Shown here piece after piece: positions 32,301 to 40,991 of a stretch of DNA of 64,000 nucleotides (its first letter is position 1; each line of letters starts with the position of its first letter). This DNA is from Sphingomonas sp. HMP9 (GTDB taxonomy: Bacteria; Pseudomonadota; Alphaproteobacteria; Sphingomonadales; Sphingomonadaceae), in assembly GCF_013374115.1 (NCBI RefSeq), contig NZ_AP022673.1, positions 393,501 to 457,500 on the forward strand. The letters are read 5' to 3'. The notes under the pieces are model-generated. The model had not been told where the DNA came from. It ran no database searches and was given only the letters and a program-made list of their open reading frames with translations. Made by a program: the position numbers and the translations under genes.

Positions 32301-32880
32301 ACAGTCGATCGAACCCGCATATTTCGAGGCGCTCTACAAGGACAAGGGCGATCCGTGGGAGTTCGAGACCAGCCCGTACGAGGCGGCCAAGTATGACGAG
32401 ACGCTTGCTGCCCTGCCCAGGGACCGGTTCGAGACCGTACTCGAAGTGGGCTGCGCGAATGGTGTCCTGACCGCTCGGCTTGGACCGCGTTGCGCAGACT
32501 TGCTGGCGCTCGACGTGTCGGAGACCGCCGTGGCAGCGGCGCGGGCGCGATGCGCGGACCAGAAGAATATCCGCATCGAACGACGCCGGCTGCCAGACGA
32601 AGCGCCTGCCGGCATCTTCGACCTCATCCTGCTGTCGGAGGTGGTCTATTACTGGGACAGTGCCGACATCGTCCGGCTCGGCGACTATGTCCGCTCGGCG
32701 GCGGCGTCAGGCGGGTATGTGATGCTGGTCCACTGGATCGGCGAGACCGACTATCCCAAGAGCGGGGATGACGCCGTTGCCGAACTGCACGCTGCGCTCG
32801 GTGAGTGCGTCACGGTCGTTCGCAGCGATCGGCACGAGGCGTATCGGCTCGACCTCTGGCGGCTGGAAGACGCGGGTTAG
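32290..32880 (+). CDS. SAM-dependent methyltransferase, NodS-like
   Basis: A 196-residue methyltransferase. The N-terminus IEPAYFEALYKDKGDPWEFE followed by YEAAKYDETLAAL is the pattern of NodS-type N-methyltransferases, which act on amino sugars made free by a deacetylase. The SAM motif is VLEVGCANGVLTARLG, then LALDVSETAVAAARARC and FDLILLSEVVYYW. The last 174 bp also encode, on the other strand, the C-terminus of the glycosyltransferase. Its PIG-L neighbour fits a deacetylate-then-methylate order (inference). Confidence 0.85.
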   Translation: MRREQSIEPAYFEALYKDKGDPWEFETSPYEAAKYDETLAALPRDRFETVLEVGCANGVLTARLGPRCADLLALDVSETAVAAARARCADQKNIRIERRRLPDEAPAGIFDLILLSEVVYYWDSADIVRLGDYVRSAAASGGYVMLVHWIGETDYPKSGDDAVAELHAALGECVTVVRSDRHEAYRLDLWRLEDAG

Positions 32881-33807
32881 TCGGATCAGCGTCTGCGCCT
32901 CGCGGATCGCGGCGGGCAAGGTTGCAAAGCTGAGCTGATCGCTGGGGTTCGCGGTCGCAGGATTGAGTGCCGCCGGAACCGCATAGGTTTCGTGGAGCGG
33001 CGCATCGACCGGCTGGTCAATCCAGCGTGCAACCGCATCCGCCATGCCGCCCGGCGCGCGCCCTGATATCCGGCAGGACGTAAAGACACGGACGTCGAGA
33101 GGATGCCGCACCTGTCCGCCATGTGCCCGAATCCGATCGAACAGCGCACGGTCCTCGGCGACGGGCGGGGTAGGGGCGCCTCCGATCCGGCGGTACATGG
33201 CGTGGGTCACGGCAATACTCGCGCCGCCCTCGTAAAAATGGCGCGGCCAGGGATCATGGGTCTCGGCGTCAGCGCACGCGCGCAGATAATCCAGCGCGGT
33301 GTAATAGCGCCCGAGCTGATCGAGTCGCCGCCGTGCCGCCGCGCCAAGGCTTGCCCGGTCGGACCGAAGCGTCAGCGCACGACCGGCCACGGCGTCGCTT
33401 CCTGAATCGATATGCGCGACGATACGAACGATCCAGTCCGCGGAGACGTTCGTGTCCGCGTCGGTCGACAGCAGAAGATCGGTATGATGCGTCAGCAGCG
33501 CGGCACCAGCGTCGAGCGCAAGGCGGCGTGCCCAACCCGCATGCCGCGCACCGGGCAAAAGCGAAACGGCCGACCATGCGAGAGTCGCATGCATCGGCCG
33601 CCAGTGGGTCAGGATATCGATCGTGCCGTCGGTACAGTCGTTCGCCATCGCGACGATGACGACGCGGCCGCCGTAGCGCCCTGCAGCGCGGTCCAGCGCT
33701 TCGAGGCAGCCGCGCAGATACTCGTCTTCGTTCTTGACCGGAATGGCAATCGCCACCGCACGCTCAGCGTACGGTAGCGACGATCCAGGTCTGACCGAAG
33801 CGATCAA
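32707..33807 (-). CDS. Family 2 glycosyltransferase
   Basis: A 366-residue GT-A protein. The nucleotide-sugar region is [22 protein letters not shown], and the DxD-type metal motif is [16 protein letters not shown] (about residue 115). [19 protein letters not shown] and [16 protein letters not shown] follow. There is no long membrane helix. TTG start at 33807 overlaps the katE stop (TTGA). The last 58 codons (from about TRVFQPPEV) run antisense through the methyltransferase gene, which is unusual; the family fold is probably complete before that. Confidence 0.78.
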   Translation of the reverse strand: MIASVRPGSSLPYAERAVAIAIPVKNEDEYLRGCLEALDRAAGRYGGRVVIVAMANDCTDGTIDILTHWRPMHATLAWSAVSLLPGARHAGWARRLALDAGAALLTHHTDLLLSTDADTNVSADWIVRIVAHIDSGSDAVAGRALTLRSDRASLGAAARRRLDQLGRYYTALDYLRACADAETHDPWPRHFYEGGASIAVTHAMYRRIGGAPTPPVAEDRALFDRIRAHGGQVRHPLDVRVFTSCRISGRAPGGMADAVARWIDQPVDAPLHETYAVPAALNPATANPSDQLSFATLPAAIREAQTLIRLTRVFQPPEVEPIRLVPIAANDRDALTERSVQFGNGVIPALGIVGLADPVDQHHIPA

Positions 33808-35951
33808 GCCGCCTCGGGGTTTTCGAACGCGGGTGCGTCAAGATCGACGTTCAGTTCGCGATCCCAGATGCGCAGCTTGCCGAGCGTGGTGAGGAACGCA
33901 TCGACGTCGCCCTTGCCGCCCAGCGCGATCACGCCGTCGTCCATGTCCTCGTCCTCGATGCCGGCCTTTTCGAGGAACGGCTTCGCGTCGGCGTTGAAGC
34001 CGATGAACTTAGCATGCCCGAAAGCATCGCTGACGAAGTCCTTGGCCGTCTTGTCCTTGCCAAGCTTCTTCGCACCATCCGCCGACACGACGATTGCGAC
34101 GGCATCGTAGAGTACCGATGGCGCGCCATCGATCTTCTGCTTGCCCTCGGCAACCGTGCCGTCGTCGAGCGTTGCACCCGCCACCTTGGGCGCGATGATC
34201 TCGTACGTGGCCTTCGCCGCGACGATCCCGTCGACAAGGGCCTGTACGATGGCAGCCGGTGCTCCGTCGGTGACGAGGATACCGAGCTTGCGACCCTCGA
34301 AGCTGCCCTTGGCGTTCTTCAGGATGCTAAGCGCATCCGAAGCCGGCAGGTCGGTCCGCGGTTCGACTGCGGCCTTCGCCTTTGGTGGCATCGACTTCAG
34401 ACCGAGACCGGTCGCGACGGTCTTCGCCAGCGTGTCGTCGATGTTGAGCAGATGGCCGACCATCAGTTCGCGGATATCGAGACGCTCGACCTTCGACAGC
34501 TCGAACGTCAATGCATCGCCGATGTGCTTCTGCTCGATCGGAGTCTGGCTGATGAAGAACTGGCGCGCCTGGCTATAATGATCGGCGAACGTCGCCGAGC
34601 GCACCTGAGCCTTGCGTCCCGTCTCCTGCGACGGGAAGTGCTTGTAACCCTTGGTCGGGCTCTCGCGCGGCGTGTCGGCCCAGCTGTTCGGCTCATAGTT
34701 CGCACGGCCCTTGCGGCTGTGCATCGCCATGTGGCCGTCCTGCTGGTAATTGTTCACCGGGATCTTCGGCGCATTGATCGGGATATGCGTGAAGTTGGGG
34801 CTGCCAAGCCGCTTCAACTGCGTATCGAGATACGAGAAGTTGCGCCCCTGCAGCAGCGGATCGTTGGTGAACCCGATCCCCGGCACGATGTTCTGCATGC
34901 AGAACGCGACCTGCTCGGTCTCGGCAAAGAAATTGTCGACAAGACGGTCGAGCTTGAAGCTGCCGATGATGCGGACCGGGATCTGCTCCTCGGGAATGAC
35001 CTTGGTCGCATCGAGCACGTCGAACTCGAAGCTGTCGGCGAAGTCGTCGTCGAACAGCTGAACGCCCATCTCCCACTCGGGGAAATTGCCCTGCTCGATC
35101 GAGTTCCACAGGTCACGACGATGGAAGTCGGGATCCGCGCCGTTGATCTTGACCGCCTCGTTCCACGCGACCGACTGTAGGCCCAGCTTCGGCTTGAAGT
35201 GGAACTTGACGTACGTGCCCTTGCCCTCGGCATTGACGAGCCGGAACGTGTGGACGCCGAAGCCCTCGACGAAGCGGAAGCCGCGCGGGATGGTGCGGTC
35301 GGACATGATCCACATGACCATGTGCATCGATTCCGGCGTCAGGCTGATGAAGTCCCAGAAATTGTCATGCGCGGTCTGCGCCTGCGGGAAGCCGCGATCG
35401 GGCTCTTCCTTCGCAGCGTGGATCAGGTCGGGGAACTTGATCGCGTCCTGGATGAAGAACACCGGGATGTTGTTGCCAACGACGTCCCAATTGCCTTCCT
35501 TGGTGTAAAATTTGACCGCGAACCCGCGGACGTCGCGTGCGAGATCGGGTGAACCCTTGTTGCCGCCAACCGTCGAAAAGCGGAGGAACATCGGCGTCTG
35601 CTCGCCGACTTCGGTCAGGATGCCGGCGCTGGTGAATTCTTCGAGGCTTTCGGTCAGCGTGAACGTGCCGTGTGCGCCGTAGCCGCGTGCGTGGACGACG
35701 CGCTCGGGGATACGCTCGTGATCAAAATGGAAGATCTTCTCGCGGAAGTGGAAGTCCTCAAGCAGGGTCGGACCCCGATCGCCGACCTTCAGCGAATTCT
35801 GGTCGTCGAACACAGGGATGCCCTGCTGCGTGGTTAGCACGTCGCCGGTGCCGCTGGCGATCTGGTGGAGTTCGCCGCCTTCGCCGATCTGCGTTTCGAA
35901 TGTCGCGCCTTGCGGCGGCGTGCCGGTATCCTTGGCGATGGTCTTGGTCAT
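33804..35951 (-). CDS. katE: Large-subunit catalase HPII
   Basis: A 715-residue clade II catalase dismutating hydrogen peroxide, with the C-terminal flavodoxin/GATase-like domain of HPII (from about residue 560, [15 protein letters not shown]). The active-site His is in [18 protein letters not shown] (about 85), the Asn region in [17 protein letters not shown], and the proximal heme Tyr in [14 protein letters not shown] (about 370). ATG 35951. It is divergent from the SDR gene. The glycosyltransferase gene follows by a 4-bp overlap, so peroxide or stationary-phase control could extend to it. Confidence 0.96.
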   Translation of the reverse strand: MTKTIAKDTGTPPQGATFETQIGEGGELHQIASGTGDVLTTQQGIPVFDDQNSLKVGDRGPTLLEDFHFREKIFHFDHERIPERVVHARGYGAHGTFTLTESLEEFTSAGILTEVGEQTPMFLRFSTVGGNKGSPDLARDVRGFAVKFYTKEGNWDVVGNNIPVFFIQDAIKFPDLIHAAKEEPDRGFPQAQTAHDNFWDFISLTPESMHMVMWIMSDRTIPRGFRFVEGFGVHTFRLVNAEGKGTYVKFHFKPKLGLQSVAWNEAVKINGADPDFHRRDLWNSIEQGNFPEWEMGVQLFDDDFADSFEFDVLDATKVIPEEQIPVRIIGSFKLDRLVDNFFAETEQVAFCMQNIVPGIGFTNDPLLQGRNFSYLDTQLKRLGSPNFTHIPINAPKIPVNNYQQDGHMAMHSRKGRANYEPNSWADTPRESPTKGYKHFPSQETGRKAQVRSATFADHYSQARQFFISQTPIEQKHIGDALTFELSKVERLDIRELMVGHLLNIDDTLAKTVATGLGLKSMPPKAKAAVEPRTDLPASDALSILKNAKGSFEGRKLGILVTDGAPAAIVQALVDGIVAAKATYEIIAPKVAGATLDDGTVAEGKQKIDGAPSVLYDAVAIVVSADGAKKLGKDKTAKDFVSDAFGHAKFIGFNADAKPFLEKAGIEDEDMDDGVIALGGKGDVDAFLTTLGKLRIWDRELNVDLDAPAFENPEAA

Positions 35952-36120
35952 GGGCCGTCCTCGTAGCTACTCAGGACCCTCAGCGCGTGTGAGGCGTAAG
36001 AGTTGCACCGAAAACGCAGAGTTAATGCAGATCAGCGAGATTGCCCCGGGAGGGCGTGGCCAGGGAGAAATGCCGGAGGGCGCGCGTTAAGCGGCGATAC
36101 TTCCCAGCGAAAGATCAGCC

Positions 36121-36912
36121 ATGCATATCGACCTGACCGGCCAGGCCGCGATCGTTACCGGCGCGAGTTCCGGGCTAGGCCGCGCGTCCGCCATCGCCTT
36201 TGCCAAGGCGGGCGCGAAGGTCGCGGTCAATTACAACAGCAGCGCGGACAAGGCGCGCGAGGTGGTCGAGGCGATCGAGCAGGCGGGCGGGGAGGCGTTC
36301 GCGTGCGAAGCGGATACGTCGGACGAAGCGGCTGTGTTGCAGCTGTTCGACCAGACGGCGGAGCGCTTCGGCGGCGTCGACATCGTCTTCGCCAACGCCG
36401 GTATGCAGAAGGACGCGGCCTATGCCGACCTGACGCTGGAGGACTGGAAGCGCGTCATCGACGTCAACCTGACCGGGCAGTTTCTCGTGTCTCGCGAGGC
36501 CGTGCGGCGGTTCCGCAAGCAGGGCGATCGCGGCTTGAGCCGGTCGATCGGCAAGATCCTGTTCATGAGCTCGGTACACGAGGTCATTCCCTGGGCAGGG
36601 CACGCCAACTACGCCGCGTCCAAGGGCGGCAGCGGAATGCTGATGCGGACGCTCGCGCAGGAGGTCGCCGGCGACCGCATCCGCGTGAACGGCCTCGCCC
36701 CCGGTGCGATCGCGACCGAGATCAACGCGGACGCGACCGCCGATCAGGACAAGCTGCTCGAACTCATCCCCTACGGTCGGATCGGCGACCCGGAGGACGT
36801 GGCGCGCGCCGCGCTGTTCCTGGTGTCGGACGCGGCGGACTATATCGTCGGATCGACCCTGACGATCGATGGCGGCATGAGCCTGTATCCCGGCTTCCGC
36901 GACAATGGCTGA
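36121..36912 (+). CDS. Short-chain dehydrogenase/reductase (glucose 1-dehydrogenase type)
   Basis: A 263-residue classical SDR: cofactor motif AIVTGASSGLGRASAIAFAK (TGxxxGxG), NAG segment FANAGMQKDAAYA, catalytic Ser in FMSSVHEV and YxxxK in NYAASKGGSG. VAVNYNSSAD after beta-2 suggests NADP use. The C-terminus GSTLTIDGGMSLYPGFRDNG is typical of glucose 1-dehydrogenase-like enzymes. It overlaps the GH15 gene by 8 nt, so a role near glucose metabolism is plausible. Confidence 0.88.
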   Translation: MHIDLTGQAAIVTGASSGLGRASAIAFAKAGAKVAVNYNSSADKAREVVEAIEQAGGEAFACEADTSDEAAVLQLFDQTAERFGGVDIVFANAGMQKDAAYADLTLEDWKRVIDVNLTGQFLVSREAVRRFRKQGDRGLSRSIGKILFMSSVHEVIPWAGHANYAASKGGSGMLMRTLAQEVAGDRIRVNGLAPGAIATEINADATADQDKLLELIPYGRIGDPEDVARAALFLVSDAADYIVGSTLTIDGGMSLYPGFRDNG

Positions 36913-38752
36913 GCGAGGCGATCTCCATAGCATATCGATCGCCGATCACGGCGCGATCGGTAACCTGGAGACGATCGCGCTCGTCGATACGGCGGGCACG
37001 ATCGACTATCTCTGCTGGCCGTGCCTCGACAGCGCCTCGGTGTTCGCGCGGCTGCTCGACGGCGATGCGAGCGGGAGCGGGGGCGGGCATTTCTCGGTCG
37101 GTCCCGACCTTCCCGATGCGAACATCGTCCAGATGTACCTGCCCGAGACCAACATCCTGCTTACCCGGTGGATGGCGAATGCAGCGAGCGTCGATCTCGT
37201 CGACCTGATGCCGGTCGGCGACGATAAGAACGACGCGCCATCGCGGTTGGTCCGGCGGGTAACTTGCACGCGCGGATCGGCGACGGTTCGCGTTCGCTGT
37301 GCGCCGCTGTTCGACTATGGCGCGATGGGACGCAGCGCCTCCGTAACCACGACCGATGACGACGTGTCGCGCGGCCGGTTCGATCATGAAAGCGGCCTTG
37401 CGCTGGCGGTGCACGGCGGGGCGACGCTCGTGGCGGACGGCTGCGACCTGACCGCGGAGATCCGCCTGAACGAAGGCGACACCGTCTCGCTGATCCTCAG
37501 CAATCCCGACGACGTCTCGCTCGACACAGAGGCGCTCGATGCGATCGTCGAGAAGGACATCGCCTATTGGCGCGCGTGGAGCCGCAAGTCGCGCTACCGA
37601 GGCCGCTGGCGCGAGACGGTGGAGCGGTCGGCGATGGCGCTGAAACTGCTCACGTCGCGCAAGCACGGCTCGATCGCGGCGGCAGCGACCTTCGGCCTGC
37701 CCGAAGCCCCCGGCGGCGTGCGCAACTGGGATTACCGCGCGACGTGGATTCGCGATTCCTCGTTCACCGTTTATGCGTTGCTGAGGCTCGGCTATCAGGG
37801 CGAGGCAGTCGGCTTCCTCCACTGGGCGATGGACCGCGCGCAGGCGTGTTCGAAGGGCAATCTCGGCGTGATGTATGCCCTCGACGGCGGTGAGATCGCC
37901 GACGAACGCAAACTGGACCTTGCCGGGTTCGAGGGCGCGACCCCGATCGTCGTCGGCAACGAGGCAAAGGACCAGACGCAGCACGATATCTACGGCGCGC
38001 TGCTCGACGCGACCTATCTCGGCAGCAAGTATGGCGAGCCGATCGCGCATGACTCATGGGTTGCGATCGGGCGGATCGTCGATCAGGTCTGCGAGACGTG
38101 GTCGACGCCGGACTCGGGCATCTGGGAGGTCCGTGGGCCGAAAAAGCATTATCTCCATTCCCGCCTGATGAGCTGGGTTGCGATCGATCGCGCCGTGCGG
38201 CTCGCGCAGAAGCGCTCGCTGCCAGCGCCGCTGGTCCGCTGGTCGGAGACACGGACGGCGATCCACGACGATATCTGGGCGAACTTCTGGAACGACGATC
38301 TCGGTCGCTTCGTCCGCGCGATGGGCGATGCGCCCGAAGATCTGGCGGTCGACGGCGCGTTGCTGATGATGCCGCTGGTCCGCTTCATCGGCGCGACCGA
38401 CCCCAAGTGGCTCGCGACGCTGGAAGCGATCGGCGAGGATCTGTCCGACGACGGGCAGGTCTATCGCTACCGGATCGACGACGGCCTGCCGGGGCAGGAG
38501 GGGACGTTCGTCGCCTGTTCGTTCTGGTACGTCGAATGCCTCGCGCGGGCGGGGCGGCTCGACGAGGCGCGGCTCAACTTCGAGAAGCTGCTCGCGCATG
38601 GCAACCATCTCGGCCTGTTCGCCGAAGAGATCGCGCAGGACGGCAGCTTCCTCGGCAATTTCCCGCAAGGCTTCAGCCATCTCGCGCTGATCAGCGCGGC
38701 TTTCTACCTCGACCGTGCGCTCGACAGCGACGGTCCGAAGGAATGGGCATGA
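36905..38752 (+). CDS. Glycoside hydrolase family 15 enzyme (glucoamylase/trehalase type)
   Basis: A 615-residue cytosolic GH15 protein hydrolysing alpha-glucosidic bonds to release glucose. The N-terminal beta domain starts ISIADHGAIGNLETIALVDT with IDYLCWPCLDSASVFARLLD. The (alpha/alpha)6 barrel has GGVRNWDYRATWIRDSSFTV, DSGIWEVRGPKKHYLHSRLM (region of the general acid Glu) and TFVACSFWYVECLARAGR. There is no signal peptide. Members in Sphingomonas and mycobacteria include trehalases, so whether it degrades starch oligomers or trehalose is open. Flanked by two SDR genes and followed by the glycogen-to-trehalose genes. Confidence 0.88.
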   Translation: MAERGDLHSISIADHGAIGNLETIALVDTAGTIDYLCWPCLDSASVFARLLDGDASGSGGGHFSVGPDLPDANIVQMYLPETNILLTRWMANAASVDLVDLMPVGDDKNDAPSRLVRRVTCTRGSATVRVRCAPLFDYGAMGRSASVTTTDDDVSRGRFDHESGLALAVHGGATLVADGCDLTAEIRLNEGDTVSLILSNPDDVSLDTEALDAIVEKDIAYWRAWSRKSRYRGRWRETVERSAMALKLLTSRKHGSIAAAATFGLPEAPGGVRNWDYRATWIRDSSFTVYALLRLGYQGEAVGFLHWAMDRAQACSKGNLGVMYALDGGEIADERKLDLAGFEGATPIVVGNEAKDQTQHDIYGALLDATYLGSKYGEPIAHDSWVAIGRIVDQVCETWSTPDSGIWEVRGPKKHYLHSRLMSWVAIDRAVRLAQKRSLPAPLVRWSETRTAIHDDIWANFWNDDLGRFVRAMGDAPEDLAVDGALLMMPLVRFIGATDPKWLATLEAIGEDLSDDGQVYRYRIDDGLPGQEGTFVACSFWYVECLARAGRLDEARLNFEKLLAHGNHLGLFAEEIAQDGSFLGNFPQGFSHLALISAAFYLDRALDSDGPKEWA

Positions 38753-38780
38753 CCTTCATCATTACCAAAGGGACGACAGC

Positions 38781-39584
38781 ATGAACCTCGATATCGCAGG
38801 CAAGATCGCGCTCATCACCGGTGCGGACAGCGGCATGGGCAAGGAAACCGCCCGGATGCTGTTGCAGGAAGGCGTCCGCGTCGCGATCAGCGACCAGCCC
38901 GGTGGCGACCTCGACGCCAGCGTCGCGGATCTGAAGGCGCATGGCGAGGTGATCGCGGTCGAAGCTGACCTTACCAAGCCCGACGACGTAAAGACCTTGT
39001 TCGCGAAGGTGCGCGAGCAGCTTGGCGAACCGGACATCCTGGTCAACTGCGCGGGCGTCACCGGTGCGACCGGCGACTTCCTCGATGTCGACGATGCCGG
39101 CTGGCAGTCGACGATCGACATCAACCTGATGGGTGCCGTTCGTGTCTGCCGCGAGGCGATCCCGGCGATGCGCGCCGCCAAATGGGGGCGCATCGTGCTG
39201 ATGAGCTCGGAGGATGCGGTGCAGCCTTATGTCGACGAACTCGCCTATTGCGCGTCGAAGGCCGGGATCTCCAGCCTGTCGAAAGGGCTGTCGAAGGCGT
39301 ACGGCTGCGACAACGTGCTGGTGAACACCGTCTCGCCGGCTTTCATCGCGACGCCGATGACCGACAAGATGATGCACAAGCGTGCCGACGAGAAGGGTGT
39401 GAGCTTCGACGAGGCGATCGAGACGTTCCTCGAGGAGGAGCGCCCGGGCATGACGCTGAAGCGCCGTGGTACGGCCGAGGAGGTCGCGTCGGCGATCGTG
39501 TTCCTATGCTCGGAGCGGTCGAGCTTCATCAACGGGGCTGATATTCGGGTGGACTCCGGCTCGGTGATGACCGTCGCGGGCTGA
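38781..39584 (+). CDS. Short-chain dehydrogenase/reductase
   Basis: ATG 38781 follows AAAGGGACG and gives 267 residues. Cofactor motif ALITGADSGMGKETARMLLQ, ILVNCAGVTGATGDFL (the Asn region), catalytic Ser in VLMSSEDAV, Tyr/Lys in ELAYCASKAGISSL. AISDQPGG after beta-2, with an Asp, suggests NAD preference. It has a longer substrate loop (MMHKRADEKGVSFDEAIETF). Third gene of the SDR-GH15-SDR run, 28 bp after GH15. Confidence 0.86.
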   Translation: MNLDIAGKIALITGADSGMGKETARMLLQEGVRVAISDQPGGDLDASVADLKAHGEVIAVEADLTKPDDVKTLFAKVREQLGEPDILVNCAGVTGATGDFLDVDDAGWQSTIDINLMGAVRVCREAIPAMRAAKWGRIVLMSSEDAVQPYVDELAYCASKAGISSLSKGLSKAYGCDNVLVNTVSPAFIATPMTDKMMHKRADEKGVSFDEAIETFLEEERPGMTLKRRGTAEEVASAIVFLCSERSSFINGADIRVDSGSVMTVAG

Positions 39585-39602
39585 TCGCCGCTAGGACCTG
39601 TT

Positions 39603-39674
39603 CCCCCGCGCAGGCGGGGGCCCAGGGTCTCAAGCGATACCACCCGTAACCCCGGACCCCCGCCTCCACGGGGG
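39603..39674. repeat. REP-like palindrome pair
   Basis: Two GC hairpins, CCCCCGC-gcag-GCGGGGG (39603-39620) and CCCCCG-cctcca-CGGGGG (39657-39674), flank a 36-bp spacer and are followed or preceded by TTC/GAA so the whole unit is symmetric. It has the layout of the unit at 1444-1489 and lies between convergent genes. Confidence 0.7.
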
Positions 39675-39702
39675 AACGCGACCGTGGCGGGTGGGGGCGG
39701 CG

Positions 39703-40806
39703 TTACGCCTCGAACAGGTCCTTGTACTGCCGGGGCTGCGACCGGAGATACTGGTTCGGTGCCTTCACCTTGCCGCCCAGATGCGCCGCGGCATGCCAGG
39801 GCCAGCGCGGATCATACAGGATGGTCCGGGCGAGCGCGACCATGTCTGCATCGCCCGTCCCGACGATCGCCTCGGCTTGCTCATACTCGGTGATCAGCCC
39901 GACCGCGACGACCGGGATCGACACGGATTGCTTCACCGCGCGCGCGAGCGGTACCTGGTAGCTTGGCCCGACCGGGATCTGTTGCGCTGGCGTCGTGCCG
40001 CCACTCGAGACATGGATCGCACTGCAGCCGCGCGCCTCGAGCGCCTTGGCAAACGCTACCGTCTGCTCGGAATCCCAACCGCCCTCGGCCCAGTCGGTAC
40101 CCGAAACGCGCATCGTCACCGCGCGCTCGGCCGGGAATACTGCGCGAACCGCATCGAACACCTCGAGCGGGAAGCGCATCCGGTTTTCGAGGCTGCCGCC
40201 ATAGGCGTCCTCGCGCCGGTTCGACAGCGGCGACAGGAATTCGTGCAGCAGATAGCCATGCGCGGCATGCAGCTGGACCGCATCGATCCCGAGCCGCGCC
40301 GCACGTACCGTCGCGGCTACGAACGCATCGCGCACCCGCGCCAGCCCCTCGGCGTCGAGCGAGACGGACGCATTCTCCTCGGGCAGGAACGGCACCGTCG
40401 AGGGGCCTTCGGTCTGCCATCCGTTCGGCGCGCCCGGCGCGATCTGAAGCCCGCCCTTCCACGGTACTTCGCACGACGCCTTGCGGCCGGCATGCGACAG
40501 CTGGATCGCGATCGGCATGTCCGACCAGCGCCGGATGCTCTCGATCACGCCTGCCATCGCCGCCTCGGTCGCGTCGTCGTACAGCCCGACATCGCCATGG
40601 GTGATCCGCCCCTCGGGCAGCACTGCGCTTGCCTCGATCGTCAGCAGCGCCGCGCCCGACAGCGCGAGCTGACCCAGATGGATCTGGTGCCAGTCGTTCA
40701 TGCACCCGTTGACCGCCGAATACTGACACATCGGCGCGATCACGATCCGGTTGGCGAGCGTCAGATTGCCGATCTGGAGCGGCGCGAACAATTTGGGGCC
40801 GCTCAT
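39703..40806 (-). CDS. NADH:flavin oxidoreductase, old yellow enzyme (YqjM type)
   Basis: ATG 40806 gives 367 residues beginning MSGPKLFAPLQIGNLTLANR. It is an FMN-dependent ene-reductase reducing activated C=C bonds with NAD(P)H. Thermophilic-like/YqjM subgroup marks are the redox-tuning Cys in IAPMCQYSA, the His pair in QLHAAHGYLLHEFLSP and WHQIHLGQLALSG. The extended frame to 40896 includes non-coding sequence and is rejected. Divergent from glgX across 185 bp. Confidence 0.9.
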   Translation of the reverse strand: MSGPKLFAPLQIGNLTLANRIVIAPMCQYSAVNGCMNDWHQIHLGQLALSGAALLTIEASAVLPEGRITHGDVGLYDDATEAAMAGVIESIRRWSDMPIAIQLSHAGRKASCEVPWKGGLQIAPGAPNGWQTEGPSTVPFLPEENASVSLDAEGLARVRDAFVAATVRAARLGIDAVQLHAAHGYLLHEFLSPLSNRREDAYGGSLENRMRFPLEVFDAVRAVFPAERAVTMRVSGTDWAEGGWDSEQTVAFAKALEARGCSAIHVSSGGTTPAQQIPVGPSYQVPLARAVKQSVSIPVVAVGLITEYEQAEAIVGTGDADMVALARTILYDPRWPWHAAAHLGGKVKAPNQYLRSQPRQYKDLFEA

Positions 40807-40889
40807 GCAGCGATCGATCGGAGAGTGGAAGCCATGCGCATATCCCTTGATACTGGGCGGAGGGGCGGCGAAAACTCGCTGCTGGCTGC

Positions 40890-40915
40890 GGAACATAGGA
40901 ACCGGCGGATGGGTT
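40890..40915 (+). promoter_or_regulatory. Possible EcfG-type general-stress promoter
   Basis: GGAAC (40890-40894), a 17-nt spacer, then GGTT (40912-40915). The consensus of the alphaproteobacterial general-stress sigma factor is GGAAC-N16/17-CGTT, so one base differs. Placement 75 bp before the glgX start suits a promoter. Trehalose genes are often under this sigma factor; here it is only a candidate. Confidence 0.3.
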
Positions 40916-40991
40916 TCACGCCAAGGAATGCTGCACCGCGATAAAGCCGCGTCCGCAGCGAGACGATTACGACACGAAAAGGGTCCTCGAC

